Source: Candidatus Chryseobacterium colombiense (lineage in GTDB: Bacteria; Bacteroidota; Bacteroidia; Flavobacteriales; Weeksellaceae). Taken from it: a DNA stretch of 64,000 nucleotides. The number at the start of each line of letters is the position of its first letter. The first letter of the stretch is position 1. Below the pieces are notes generated by a model. It was not told the origin of the DNA. It saw nothing but the letters and a program-made list of their open reading frames with translations, and did not search any database. The DNA lies in the NCBI GenBank assembly GCA_029203185.1, contig CP119310.1, positions 4,098,001 through 4,162,000 on the forward strand, in the 5' to 3' direction. The position numbers and the translations under genes were made by a program. This document shows positions 43,307 through 52,125 of this stretch, piece after piece.

Positions 43307-43489
43307 ATGAAAAAAAACTATGTTATCATTACAGAGTGTTTCAAATGCGGAACACGCTATGAAAATCATTTTACCGCATCACCATGCTGCAAATCGATTA
43401 TGATGAAAGTAAATACAAACGGAGAGCGTACAACAATTACTTATTTGAATTCATTTATTATTCCTAAGCCGGATCCGGTAAAAAAATAG
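43307..43489 (+). CDS. Four-cysteine microprotein (zinc-ribbon-like), paralog 1
   Basis: 60 residues with ECFKCGTRYENHFTASPCCKS: a CXXC pair followed by a CC pair, spaced like a small zinc ribbon. No signal peptide. The paralog at 62805 shares the whole N-terminal half including ECFKCGTRY and SPCCKSI. The function is unknown; the pattern suggests metal binding. It has its own leader with a hairpin at 43235-43269. Confidence 0.7.
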   Translation: MKKNYVIITECFKCGTRYENHFTASPCCKSIMMKVNTNGERTTITYLNSFIIPKPDPVKK

Positions 43490-43558
43490 GGCGAAAAGTA
43501 AATGAACTTAACTTATATAATAAAATCACGAATTAATTGTTCTTAAATATAATTTAAT

Positions 43559-43882
43559 ATGAAAAATAGAAAATTGATGAAATTTGTAAAAAAATTTAGC
43601 CATTTGATAGGTAAAACAAAGAGTGAAATTATTTCAAAATTCGGAAATAGCTATGTATATTCAGATCATGGTTTGTATTATACCCTCAATCGGACATGGT
43701 TTACGAAAGGAATAACCTTGTCGGTAAAATTTGACGGACAGGAAAGAGTAGAGAAAATTGATGTTTTGGAAAATGATAAAGCAATACTTCCTTATCTCTT
43801 TAGTTTATCTGATTCAAATAATCAGTATAAAATTTTTGAAAGAATTCAGCAGAATAAAGAAGAGCTAAGCCAAGCGGTATAA
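43559..43882 (+). CDS. Small protein of unknown function
   Basis: 107 residues, basic start (MKNRKLMKFVKKF), with the conserved-looking GKTKSEIISKFG and LSVKFDGQERVEKI; such a segment can be found in proteins of unknown function associated with small regulatory loci. No signal peptide or membrane helix. It ends 64 bases before a strong terminator and lies 69 bases after the microprotein. Confidence 0.55.
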   Translation: MKNRKLMKFVKKFSHLIGKTKSEIISKFGNSYVYSDHGLYYTLNRTWFTKGITLSVKFDGQERVEKIDVLENDKAILPYLFSLSDSNNQYKIFERIQQNKEELSQAV

Positions 43883-43946
43883 AGAATGGTAAAAATCTTT
43901 ATTTTTTAATTAAAACAAAACCTCTTAATATTGGGTTTTTGAAATC

Positions 43947-43978
43947 AAAGGCTGTTTCAATTTGAAACAGCCTTTGTT
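43947..43978 (+). terminator. Terminator
   Basis: Stem AAAGGCTGTTTCAA / TTTGAAACAGCCTTT (43947-43975), nearly without a loop, then TTG. It ends the 43559 gene. Confidence 0.75.
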
Positions 43979-44030
43979 GTGTTGGTTAGGTTTAAAAAAT
44001 GTTGTTTTTACATGGTGAAAAGGAAATTAT

Positions 44031-44159
44031 TTAGAATAATAACGCACTAAAAAATACTCCAAAGTTATTCTCATTATGCTTAACTGGGCCATACCAGTCG
44101 AAGTTAGGGACAAGACCAAAGGTAAACTCCTTATGGGTGATTCCGGCTCTGAGCATGAG
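44031..44159 (-). pseudogene. C-terminal relic of an outer-membrane beta-barrel protein
   Basis: On the minus strand the frame ending at the TAA at 44033 reads as LMLRAGITHKEF, TFGLVPNFDWYGPV, KHNENNFGVFFSALLF (three consecutive pieces). Alternating hydrophobic residues and a final Phe are typical of the last strand of outer-membrane barrels. The frame is closed by a stop at about 44182 and there is no upstream gene, so it is a leftover end. Confidence 0.5.
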
Positions 44160-44249
44160 TTTTTGCAATGGTAGAAATTACTTTTACTATTTGTTTTACA
44201 TACTTTCAAACGATATTAAATGTTTATATATTTAAACAAATTTTTATCA

Positions 44250-44831
44250 ATGCCAACGCCTCAAGATATTCAGAAAATTTTCGCCCCTTATTACAACGCT
44301 GAAACCAATATCTGGGAGCGCTTTTCGGAAAAAATAGCGGTCAGAGAATTTCAGAAAAATGAGGTCATAAAAGATTATCAGGGTGTAGAAAAATATTTGA
44401 ATATTGTAGCCAAAGGTTCTGTAGGCTTATTCGTTTGGAACGGAAAGAAAGACATCTGCATCAATTTACTGTATGAAAACAGTTTTATGAGTGATTATTT
44501 TTCTTTCCTCAAGCAGCAGCCTTCAGGCATTAAAACACAGGCATTGGAAGACTGTACTTTATGGTCGATCAGTTATCCTGATCTTAATGAGCTCTATTCC
44601 CGTAATGAAACAGGATTAAGGATCGGAAAAGCGATTCCCGAAATATTGTTCCTGCGAAAACAACAGGATCAGATTAATCTTCTGACATTAAGTCCGGAAG
44701 AACGTTATCTCAACCTCATCAGCCAGCGTCCCGAAATTTTCCAGCGTACACCTCTTAAAATAATCGCTTCTTACCTTGGATTAACAGCCGAAAGTCTTAG
44801 CCGCCTCAGAAAAAGAGTTACCGGAAAGTAA
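44250..44831 (+). CDS. Crp/Fnr-family transcriptional regulator
   Basis: 194 residues from the ATG at 44250 (MPTPQDIQKIF); an ATG at 44220 would add 10 residues. The cyclic-nucleotide-type beta barrel is at about 25-135 (AKGSVGLFVWNGKKDICINLL) and the HTH at the end (IASYLGLTAESLSRLRKRVTGK). The family in Bacteroidota often does not bind cAMP. It is followed by the CPBP gene and a string of secreted proteins and may regulate them; no operator was identified. Confidence 0.88.
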   Translation: MPTPQDIQKIFAPYYNAETNIWERFSEKIAVREFQKNEVIKDYQGVEKYLNIVAKGSVGLFVWNGKKDICINLLYENSFMSDYFSFLKQQPSGIKTQALEDCTLWSISYPDLNELYSRNETGLRIGKAIPEILFLRKQQDQINLLTLSPEERYLNLISQRPEIFQRTPLKIIASYLGLTAESLSRLRKRVTGK

Positions 44832-44898
44832 AACTTACCCATCGTCAAGTGGATTTGGCTTTCTTATAATTAATTTTGGATAATCTAATTCAAAAAAT

Positions 44899-45579
44899 AT
44901 GAAAGAAAGAAAACTACTTTGGAGCATTATTGTTTTTTATGCTATTGCCATTCTGTTTCGCTTTTTGGCGGTGAAAACCAATTTGTTCGACTTTACCGAT
45001 AACGAATTTATAAAAATTTTACTCCGTGGAATTGGCCCCGCTATTGGTGCTTTGGTTGCGGTTAAATTATTTAATATTCCTTTAAAACTTTCCCTGAAAG
45101 GAAATTACCGAAGCTTATTTTTGCCTTTGCTTGTTTTCTGGATTGTTCCGGTCGTTCTTATTGGAACGGTTAGCTATATTCAACAGGGACAATTTCCTTT
45201 TGTGCTTCTTTTCACGGTTTTGGTCTACGGTTTATTGGAGGAAATCGGTTGGCGCGGATTTTTACAGGAACAGCTGAAAGATCTGCCGAAGTTTCAAAGC
45301 ATCATCATTATCGCCGTTTTATGGTTTATCTGGCACTTGAATTTTGAATTCACTACTTCCAATATATTTTTTCTTGGTGTTTTGTTTTTGGCTACTTGGG
45401 GAATCGGCAAAGTATATAGTAAGACTTATTCATTACTGGCTGTAGCCGGATTTCATTCGCTGAATAATTTTTTCAGAAACGGGCTTCATCAGACGGAATT
45501 GATCTTAATTGTCATATTATTAGTGATCTGGATTGCATTTATAATCTTCTATAAATCTCTCGAAAAGACGGGGAAATAA
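44899..45579 (+). CDS. CPBP intramembrane metalloprotease (CAAX-prenyl-protease-like)
   Basis: 226 residues with about seven membrane helices. The two CPBP motifs are EEIGWRGFLQEQL (Glu-Glu pair and Arg) and WFIWHLNFEF with the His. The fold is known from Rce1-type proteases. In bacteria they are associated with bacteriocin self-immunity or membrane maturation. It is the first gene after the Crp-family regulator. Confidence 0.85.
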   Translation: MKERKLLWSIIVFYAIAILFRFLAVKTNLFDFTDNEFIKILLRGIGPAIGALVAVKLFNIPLKLSLKGNYRSLFLPLLVFWIVPVVLIGTVSYIQQGQFPFVLLFTVLVYGLLEEIGWRGFLQEQLKDLPKFQSIIIIAVLWFIWHLNFEFTTSNIFFLGVLFLATWGIGKVYSKTYSLLAVAGFHSLNNFFRNGLHQTELILIVILLVIWIAFIIFYKSLEKTGK

Positions 45580-45668
45580 ATACTTCTGTTTTAATAACGA
45601 ACCTTTATTAAGTAAATATCAATCCGAAAAATAGGAGGAAATATTACAATTAAATCATCATATAAACA

Positions 45669-47141
45669 ATGGTACACCAATCAAAGCGAGAAAATTATTT
45701 TATCAAACTGGTATTAATAACTATAATATTGATAAGTTCAGCGTTAAACGTCTTTGGGCAGACAAAGCAACTTAAACCTGATCAGAAATATCCGGCAGAC
45801 AGCTTACGTCAATGGACATCAGGACTAATGAATGAGATCAGCAAAAAGCATCCGGGATTCTACAGATATACGGATAAGGAAAAGTTTGGATTTTTGATTG
45901 ATTCCACTCGACAGAGCATCCGTGATTCTTTAACCCAACTGCAATATTACAGGAAGCTGAAACCTTTGTTTGCTAAGATTGGATGCCTTCATACCGGGAT
46001 TGAGCTGCCGGAAGAATATAAAGCTTATCTCAATGCTTCGAATACTTTGTTGCCGTTAGAAATTTTCGTGGATGCCAAGAATCAGAAGGTATTAATCTCA
46101 AAAAATTACTCAGAAAATAAAGATATTAAACAGGGTGCAGAGTTGGTTTCAATTAATGGAACTCCTATTTCAGAGGTATTAAAAAAATTACTTAACGCAA
46201 TTCCTTCTGATGGATATAACCAAACGGAAAAAATTCTTTTGCTGAATTACAGATTTCCCTTTTGGTATCAGGAAATAATAGATGCGCCTAAAGCTTTTAA
46301 AGTTGTTGTGAGATCAGAAGGCATTGATCAGACTTTTGAGTTAAACGGTGCTTCCAAAAATGTGTTTCCTGCTTTGGAACAGCTTGAAAAGAATTATAAT
46401 TTACCGCTTGAATTCGAGGTGAAAAATGGAATCGCTATTTTAAAAGTTCATTCCTTTGCCGATACTGCAATAAAGCAAAGCGGGCAGAATTTTAAGAAAT
46501 TTATCAAGGAAATATTCCAGACTCTGCAACAACAGAATATTAAGGACCTTATCATTGATGTACGGAACAATACAGGAGGAACGGATGATAATGCAGCTTT
46601 GCTGGCGTCTTTCTTCTTTGACAAGAGATTCAGATACTGGGACAAAATTGAAGTTACAGAAGCTGTAGCGAAAGAGATCAAGGGTGTCAATAAGATGTTT
46701 TACAAAAAACCTGAGGAAAATAACGGATTGTACCTATGGAAAAAATCCTGGATCACAAAAGAATTCGATTATTATGAACCGCAGGAACCTGCCAAGATGA
46801 ATTTTAAAGGAAACAGCTATCTGCTAACCAATGGTTTGTGTCTTTCATCCTGTGCTGATTTTACGGCAGTAATGTCGTATAACAAAAAAGCTGTAGTGAT
46901 CGGGCAGGAGACAGGTGGTGGTTATCAAGGCAATACAAGCGGAATGCTGAGCAGGGCTAAAATTCCGACCGGGTTGGTTATTACTATACCTTTGCAGAAA
47001 TATACCAACGCGGTTGATCTGAATAAAAACTTCGGTCACGGCACAATACCGGATCACGAAATGGCAACGACATTCGAAAATTGGATCAATAAGCAAGATG
47101 TGGAATTAGGTTATACCATTCAATTAATAAATAAAAAGTAA
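45669..47141 (+). CDS. S41-family (C-terminal-processing-like) peptidase
   Basis: 490 residues with an N-terminal signal segment (LVLITIILISSALNVFG). An internal PDZ-like region (GAELVSINGTPISEVLK) precedes the catalytic core with the nucleophile Ser in NGLCLSSCADF and the Lys-region VIGQETGGGYQGNTSG. The IKDLIIDVRNNTGGTDD box is diagnostic of S41. Secreted. Same-strand neighbour of other exported hydrolases. Confidence 0.9.
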   Translation: MVHQSKRENYFIKLVLITIILISSALNVFGQTKQLKPDQKYPADSLRQWTSGLMNEISKKHPGFYRYTDKEKFGFLIDSTRQSIRDSLTQLQYYRKLKPLFAKIGCLHTGIELPEEYKAYLNASNTLLPLEIFVDAKNQKVLISKNYSENKDIKQGAELVSINGTPISEVLKKLLNAIPSDGYNQTEKILLLNYRFPFWYQEIIDAPKAFKVVVRSEGIDQTFELNGASKNVFPALEQLEKNYNLPLEFEVKNGIAILKVHSFADTAIKQSGQNFKKFIKEIFQTLQQQNIKDLIIDVRNNTGGTDDNAALLASFFFDKRFRYWDKIEVTEAVAKEIKGVNKMFYKKPEENNGLYLWKKSWITKEFDYYEPQEPAKMNFKGNSYLLTNGLCLSSCADFTAVMSYNKKAVVIGQETGGGYQGNTSGMLSRAKIPTGLVITIPLQKYTNAVDLNKNFGHGTIPDHEMATTFENWINKQDVELGYTIQLINKK

Positions 47142-47306
47142 CTGAATTTAGCTCAGGCAAAACATACACGAGCAAACCGAAATGTAACAGTTCTAAAATG
47201 ATAATTGTCTTAATTATAGACTAAAGCCACATAATCAATTCTTATTTTTAGGACAGGAAGTGTTGAAAGATTTATCCAATTGAAATTAATTAATCAAAAA
47301 ATTAAT

Positions 47307-47819
47307 ATGAAACAATTAACAAACATTCTACTCGTTGGTTTCTGTTTATTAACAGCAACATTAACCCAGGCTCAGAAAAAAATGAATGGGCTAGTCAATG
47401 ATTTTATAAAAGTTGAAGGAAGCTGGACAGGGCAATTAACCTATCTGGATTACAGCTCTGGAAAACCTTATACGATGTCTGCGGATCTTGAAATAAAAAG
47501 AATTCCCAACACCAATGAGTTCCTTTTTGTTCACACTTATCCCAAAGAAAAAAGTGCGAATAAAACCGATACCATTATCATTTCAAAAGATGGACAATAC
47601 ATTGGTAAAGAAAAACTGGTTTCAAGGAAAAAGCTTTCCAACGGCGCTACGATGATCATCACCGAAAAAGAAGGTAAGGATGGAAACGATGGCAAAAAAG
47701 CAACCATAAGACAGACATATACATTAGGTAACTCATCATTTTCCACACAGAAAGATGTACTTTTTTCCGGAGAAACTGCATGGATTAAAAGACATGAATA
47801 TGTTTACAAGAGACATTAA
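47307..47819 (+). CDS. Secreted protein of unknown function
   Basis: 170 residues from the ATG at 47307 (MKQLTNILLVGFCLLTATLTQ, signal peptide). The preceding in-frame TTG at 47280 is not needed. The mature part has VEGSWTGQLTYLDYSSGKPYTMSAD-type segments (shortened: EGSWTGQLTYLDYSSGKP), reminiscent of small beta-barrel lipocalin-like or DUF families, without a firm match. Confidence 0.65.
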   Translation: MKQLTNILLVGFCLLTATLTQAQKKMNGLVNDFIKVEGSWTGQLTYLDYSSGKPYTMSADLEIKRIPNTNEFLFVHTYPKEKSANKTDTIIISKDGQYIGKEKLVSRKKLSNGATMIITEKEGKDGNDGKKATIRQTYTLGNSSFSTQKDVLFSGETAWIKRHEYVYKRH

Positions 47820-47861
47820 TTATTTAAATGAACACTTCAAAAAGACAAAAGATTATACTAT

Positions 47862-48878
47862 ATGAAATATTTTTATTTTATCTTCTTTTTAATAATAATG
47901 GGGTGTCAAACTACGAGTCAGACCCCAGATGAAGTGATTGATAATTATTACCGAAAGGGAAAATTCAATGGAAGCATATTAATCGCTCAAAACGATCAAA
48001 TCGTTGTGGATACCGTTTTCGGGTACCGAGACTTACATCAGAAAGCGGTACTGAAAAAAGAAACACCATTTTATATTGCTTCATTAAGTAAATCCTTCAC
48101 TGCCGTTGCTATTTTTCAACTGGTGGAAAAAGGATTACTTTCACTCGATGATGATGCCGTAAAGTTTGTTGACGATATTCCTGCCTACGCCCGTCACATT
48201 AACATCAAGCAATTGCTGAATCACACTTCAGGAATAAGAGATTATGAAAATAGGCTTACAAAAAAAGGTTTGACTAATAGTGAGGTTATCCATTGGCTTC
48301 AAAGTCAGTCTGGATTAGATTTTAAATCCGGAACAAAATTTCAGTACAGCAATTCTGGCTACATTATTCTGTCCTTAATTATCGAAAAGATTTCCGGAAT
48401 GTCCTATGCCCAATTTTTGAAAGAAAATATTTTCAATCCTCTGCAAATGCACCACACAACAGTTTTTGAATCAAATACAGTCATTCCCGATAAAGCTATA
48501 GGGTATAATAAGGATAAAAAGCTGGATGACTATTCCATTCTTACAACAGGAGACGGAGGTATTTATGCTACTGCGGAAGACCTTTACAAATTGGACAGGG
48601 CGTTAAGAACCTATCAATTATTATCAGAAGAAAGCACAAAATTACTTTATCAGACGCCGATTTTGGAAGACGGTACCCATTCTCAATATGGATCAGGCTG
48701 GTTTATCGAGGAATCTGACAGTTCGATGATTGCCCGGCATACGGGAGGATTGGCGGGTTTCAGAAGTCTGTTCTGGAGAGATCTGAAAAACGGCAATACG
48801 ATCATTACATTGACCAATCAAGGGGATGCCTTTCCTGTATTTGATTTTCTGAACGACATAAAAAAGACTTTGAAATAA
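47862..48878 (+). CDS. Beta-lactamase-like serine hydrolase lipoprotein
   Basis: 338 residues. A lipobox (FLIIMGC, Cys15) makes it a lipoprotein. The class C-type motif SXXK is SLSK (Ser74-Lys77), then YSN (FQYSNSGY) and HTGG (near 294). These are the three catalytic motifs of the beta-lactamase/DD-peptidase-like esterase group. It is more likely a peptidase or esterase than a resistance enzyme, judged by context only. Confidence 0.87.
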   Translation: MKYFYFIFFLIIMGCQTTSQTPDEVIDNYYRKGKFNGSILIAQNDQIVVDTVFGYRDLHQKAVLKKETPFYIASLSKSFTAVAIFQLVEKGLLSLDDDAVKFVDDIPAYARHINIKQLLNHTSGIRDYENRLTKKGLTNSEVIHWLQSQSGLDFKSGTKFQYSNSGYIILSLIIEKISGMSYAQFLKENIFNPLQMHHTTVFESNTVIPDKAIGYNKDKKLDDYSILTTGDGGIYATAEDLYKLDRALRTYQLLSEESTKLLYQTPILEDGTHSQYGSGWFIEESDSSMIARHTGGLAGFRSLFWRDLKNGNTIITLTNQGDAFPVFDFLNDIKKTLK

Positions 48879-48934
48879 TTAGAGTAAACGAACACCAACA
48901 GTACATCACCTCTGCAAACAGTTAATATGATACT

Positions 48935-49381
48935 ATGAAAACAATGCGGATTATCCTCCTATTCTTACTTGTTTCGGGAACTATTTTTGCCCAGAAACAG
49001 GACAATAAAAACATTCCAAAAACCGATAAAGAACAGATTAAAGAAACACTTTACAACTATATGGACGGAGTGGCTAATGGAGAGCCGGAAAAACTCCGGA
49101 AAGCATTTCATCCTGATTTTAATCTGTATACCGTAACTTCAGATACATTGTGGATCCGTTCGGGACAACAATATATCAGTGCTATAAAACCGGGCAATAA
49201 GGTGAATAGGATCGGACGCATTATCTCGATTGATATTGAAAAAGATGCTGCTATCGCAAAAGGGGAGATTGTAGTTCCGGGCTGGAGAAAATTTATTGAT
49301 TATTTTTTACTGATGAAATACCAAGGGAACTGGAAGATTGTACAGAAAAGCTATACCTGGTGGGATTTGCCGAAGGATTAA
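48935..49381 (+). CDS. Secreted NTF2-like (SnoaL/lumazine-binding-like) protein
   Basis: 148 residues with a signal peptide (IILLFLLVSGTIFAQ). The NTF2-like fold is suggested by ETLYNYMDGVANGEPEKLRKAFHPDF and the final KIVQKSYTWWDLPKD. No catalytic residues can be pinned down. Family members are often putative dehydratase-fold or ligand-binding proteins; here it is exported with the surrounding hydrolases. Confidence 0.78.
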   Translation: MKTMRIILLFLLVSGTIFAQKQDNKNIPKTDKEQIKETLYNYMDGVANGEPEKLRKAFHPDFNLYTVTSDTLWIRSGQQYISAIKPGNKVNRIGRIISIDIEKDAAIAKGEIVVPGWRKFIDYFLLMKYQGNWKIVQKSYTWWDLPKD

Positions 49382-49432
49382 CGGTATAGAGGCTAGTATT
49401 GCAGAAAGGATATTTAAATTAAAAGAGTTATT

Positions 49433-51178
49433 ATGGTAAATAAAATCAAGTTGACAGGCGTTCTTATATGGTTGGGGTTTTGCTCATTGTATGCCCAGCA
49501 AACTCTCTGGGCCCGTCAACAGGAAAAGGAAAATATATACAGCATTCAGGATAGTGTTATGATCCGCACAAGAGATGGTGCAGAGATTTCTGCAATGGTC
49601 GTACGCAAAAAAAATGACAATGTTCCTCGGCCTGCCGTGTTACAATTTACAATCTATGTGCGGGATCAAGAACGCGATATGCAGTCGCTTAAAGAAGCTG
49701 CAGATAGGGGATATGTAGGTGTTATGGCTTATACAAGAGGGAAGCGTTTCAGCAAATCTGAGATTTATCCTTATGAAACCGATGGAAAAGATGCTTATGA
49801 TGTTATAGACTGGATCAGCAAACAGCCTTGGTGTAATGGTAAAATAGGAATGTATGGAGGAAGCTACAATGGTTTCACACAATGGGCGGCAGCTAAAAAT
49901 CTTCATCCTGCACTGAAAACAATTGTCCCTTATGTTGCCAATCGCCCTGGAATGGGACTTCCTATGGAGAATAATATTTTTATCAATCCCAATTACGAAT
50001 GGTCTTTTTATGTAGGCAACAATAAATACCTTGACAATAAAACGGGAGATGACAGAAAGAGATTCCGGGATATGATGTTCAAATGGTGGGAAACCGGAGC
50101 TGCTTATAATAAAATGGACAGCATTGATGGCACACCGAACCGACTTTTTCAACGCTGGATAAGTCATCCTGCATTTGATACGTACTGGCAGAATATGGCG
50201 CCCTATAAAGAGGATTTTGCAAAGATTAATATTCCCGTACTGGCATTCGACGGCTATTATAATGATTCTCAGAATTCAGGAATTTACTACCTACGTGAGC
50301 TTAACAAATACAGCCCTCAGACGCCAGCTTATCTTGTGATCGGTCCTTATGGACATTTTGGAACACAGATGGGCGGCCAGGAAGTTATCAACGGATATAC
50401 AGTGAGTAAAAATGCTTTATTTCCGATCAAAGAATATACGTATCAATGGTTGGATTATATTTTGAAAGGTGCTGAAAAACCTGCTTTTCTGAAAGATAAG
50501 ATCAATTATCAGGTAATGGGCACAGATGAATGGCGAAGCGCCGCTTCATTGGAGGCTATGCATAACAGTTATTTGAAATTTTATCTAAGTTCAGTTAAAG
50601 TCAGCGAGAAGGAGTATTTGCTGAGACAAAATAAGCCTGAATCCAATAAATATTTGGTTCAGAAAGTAGATTTTGCAGACCGTACAACCAGCAATAATGA
50701 TTATTATCCGGATCCTATTATTCGGGAAAGCGTTTCCGATAATGGCTATGTTTTTATAAGCGAACCTCTCGATGCTATGCTCGTAAACGGATCATTCCTT
50801 GGAAATATAAAACTGAGTATCAACAAAAAAGACATAGATCTGGGAGTTACCCTTTACGAACTCACTCCCGAAGGCAGATATTTTCATCTTTCCTACTATA
50901 TCGGTCGTGCAAGCTATGCCAGAGACAATACTAAAAGAAAATTGCTGACCCCAGGTAAAAAAGAAACTATCACATTTGAAAATACACATCTGATCAGCAA
51001 ACAACTGCAGAAAGGAAGCCGACTGGTCATTGTACTGAATGTCAATAAAAACGCTTTTTCAGAACTGAATTATGGAAGCGGAAAAACAGTAACTACCGAA
51101 ACCATTGCCGATGCAAAAGACCCATTGATTATCCATTGGTTTAATGATAGTTTTGTTGAGATCCCTGTTTTAAAATAA
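49433..51178 (+). CDS. CocE/NonD-family hydrolase
   Basis: 581 residues with a signal peptide (LTGVLIWLGFCSLYAQ). The alpha/beta core has the nucleophile region GMYGGSYNGFTQWAAA and VPYVANRPG, a cap, and a jelly-roll C-domain (about 400-575) with ISEPLDAML. It fits X-Pro dipeptidyl-peptidase/cocaine-esterase-type enzymes acting on peptides or acyl compounds. Exported. Confidence 0.9.
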   Translation: MVNKIKLTGVLIWLGFCSLYAQQTLWARQQEKENIYSIQDSVMIRTRDGAEISAMVVRKKNDNVPRPAVLQFTIYVRDQERDMQSLKEAADRGYVGVMAYTRGKRFSKSEIYPYETDGKDAYDVIDWISKQPWCNGKIGMYGGSYNGFTQWAAAKNLHPALKTIVPYVANRPGMGLPMENNIFINPNYEWSFYVGNNKYLDNKTGDDRKRFRDMMFKWWETGAAYNKMDSIDGTPNRLFQRWISHPAFDTYWQNMAPYKEDFAKINIPVLAFDGYYNDSQNSGIYYLRELNKYSPQTPAYLVIGPYGHFGTQMGGQEVINGYTVSKNALFPIKEYTYQWLDYILKGAEKPAFLKDKINYQVMGTDEWRSAASLEAMHNSYLKFYLSSVKVSEKEYLLRQNKPESNKYLVQKVDFADRTTSNNDYYPDPIIRESVSDNGYVFISEPLDAMLVNGSFLGNIKLSINKKDIDLGVTLYELTPEGRYFHLSYYIGRASYARDNTKRKLLTPGKKETITFENTHLISKQLQKGSRLVIVLNVNKNAFSELNYGSGKTVTTETIADAKDPLIIHWFNDSFVEIPVLK

Positions 51179-51223
51179 TTACTGTAAGTTTCTTTAACTA
51201 TTCTAAAAAGATAAATTATGTAT

Positions 51224-51889
51224 ATGAAAAAATATTTGATAATCATACTTTTAAGCTTTATAGCATTAGGCTGCAGATCCGGCAAAATTTCTGATGCTGA
51301 GAGAAAAACTATTTTGAACGAATTGGATTACATCTATACCATTGACCAAAAATATGCAGGTATTCCTTTTCCTGAGCTGAAAGAAAAATATGGAGAGGAA
51401 AAAGTATGGGATGTATTCCTGAAAATGAGAGACAGTGTTGGTCTTGAAAACCAAAACAGAATAAAAAAACTTTATTCAAAATATGGCTATCTCGGATATG
51501 ATAAAATCGGTGAAAAGGAAACCCAGTTTTGGATTTCAATCCAGCATACGGATAATGATGTTCCGTTTCAGCAAGAAATGCTGAAAACTCTGAAAAAAGA
51601 AATTCGGAAAAAAAATGCCGACAGAAGTCATTATGCCATGCTGGAGGATAGAATTGCAGTCAATCAAAAGAAAAAACAACGGTTTGGCTCACAGGTAACG
51701 TATAACAAAATTGGGCAGGCTGTTCCCCAATACGGACTTATAGACAGTACCCGAGTAGACAAATGGAGAGCCCAATACAATTTGCCTTCTTTCAAAAAAT
51801 ATTATAACGATATGACCATCATGCATTTCGAAATGAATAAAGTACAACTTAAAAAAGCGGGTATTAACGAACCGGTATTGTATAAATAA
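51224..51889 (+). CDS. DUF6624-like lipoprotein
   Basis: 221 residues from MKKYLIII (an ATG two codons earlier at 51218 is also possible). Lipobox IALGC gives the lipid Cys. The mature domain has HYAMLEDRIAVNQKKKQRFGSQV, the hallmark I associate with DUF6624, and YYNDMTIMHFEMNK. Function unknown. It ends the run of exported genes. Confidence 0.75.
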   Translation: MKKYLIIILLSFIALGCRSGKISDAERKTILNELDYIYTIDQKYAGIPFPELKEKYGEEKVWDVFLKMRDSVGLENQNRIKKLYSKYGYLGYDKIGEKETQFWISIQHTDNDVPFQQEMLKTLKKEIRKKNADRSHYAMLEDRIAVNQKKKQRFGSQVTYNKIGQAVPQYGLIDSTRVDKWRAQYNLPSFKKYYNDMTIMHFEMNKVQLKKAGINEPVLYK

Positions 51890-52125
51890 AAACATAAAAA
51901 GCTCAACCATTGAATCCAACCAGCGAAATATTTTTTCAGTCTTTTATGTGCTTTTACAGATTATTTCCTGATAATCAAATACAAGGTTGATGTAAAAAGT
52001 AAGATGAAAAATATTACATTAAAAAAATTTTGTTAGGGACAGTTTAATGATAAAAGTGATATAAAAAAACTAACTAATTACATGTGAAATCTGTATTTCA
52101 AATAAATTATTTTAATTTAAAAAAA

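Noticed and set aside
49640..50167. Minus-strand open frame of 175 codons
   Set aside because: It lies wholly inside the CocE/NonD gene in a different frame, with no start context and no protein-like motif.
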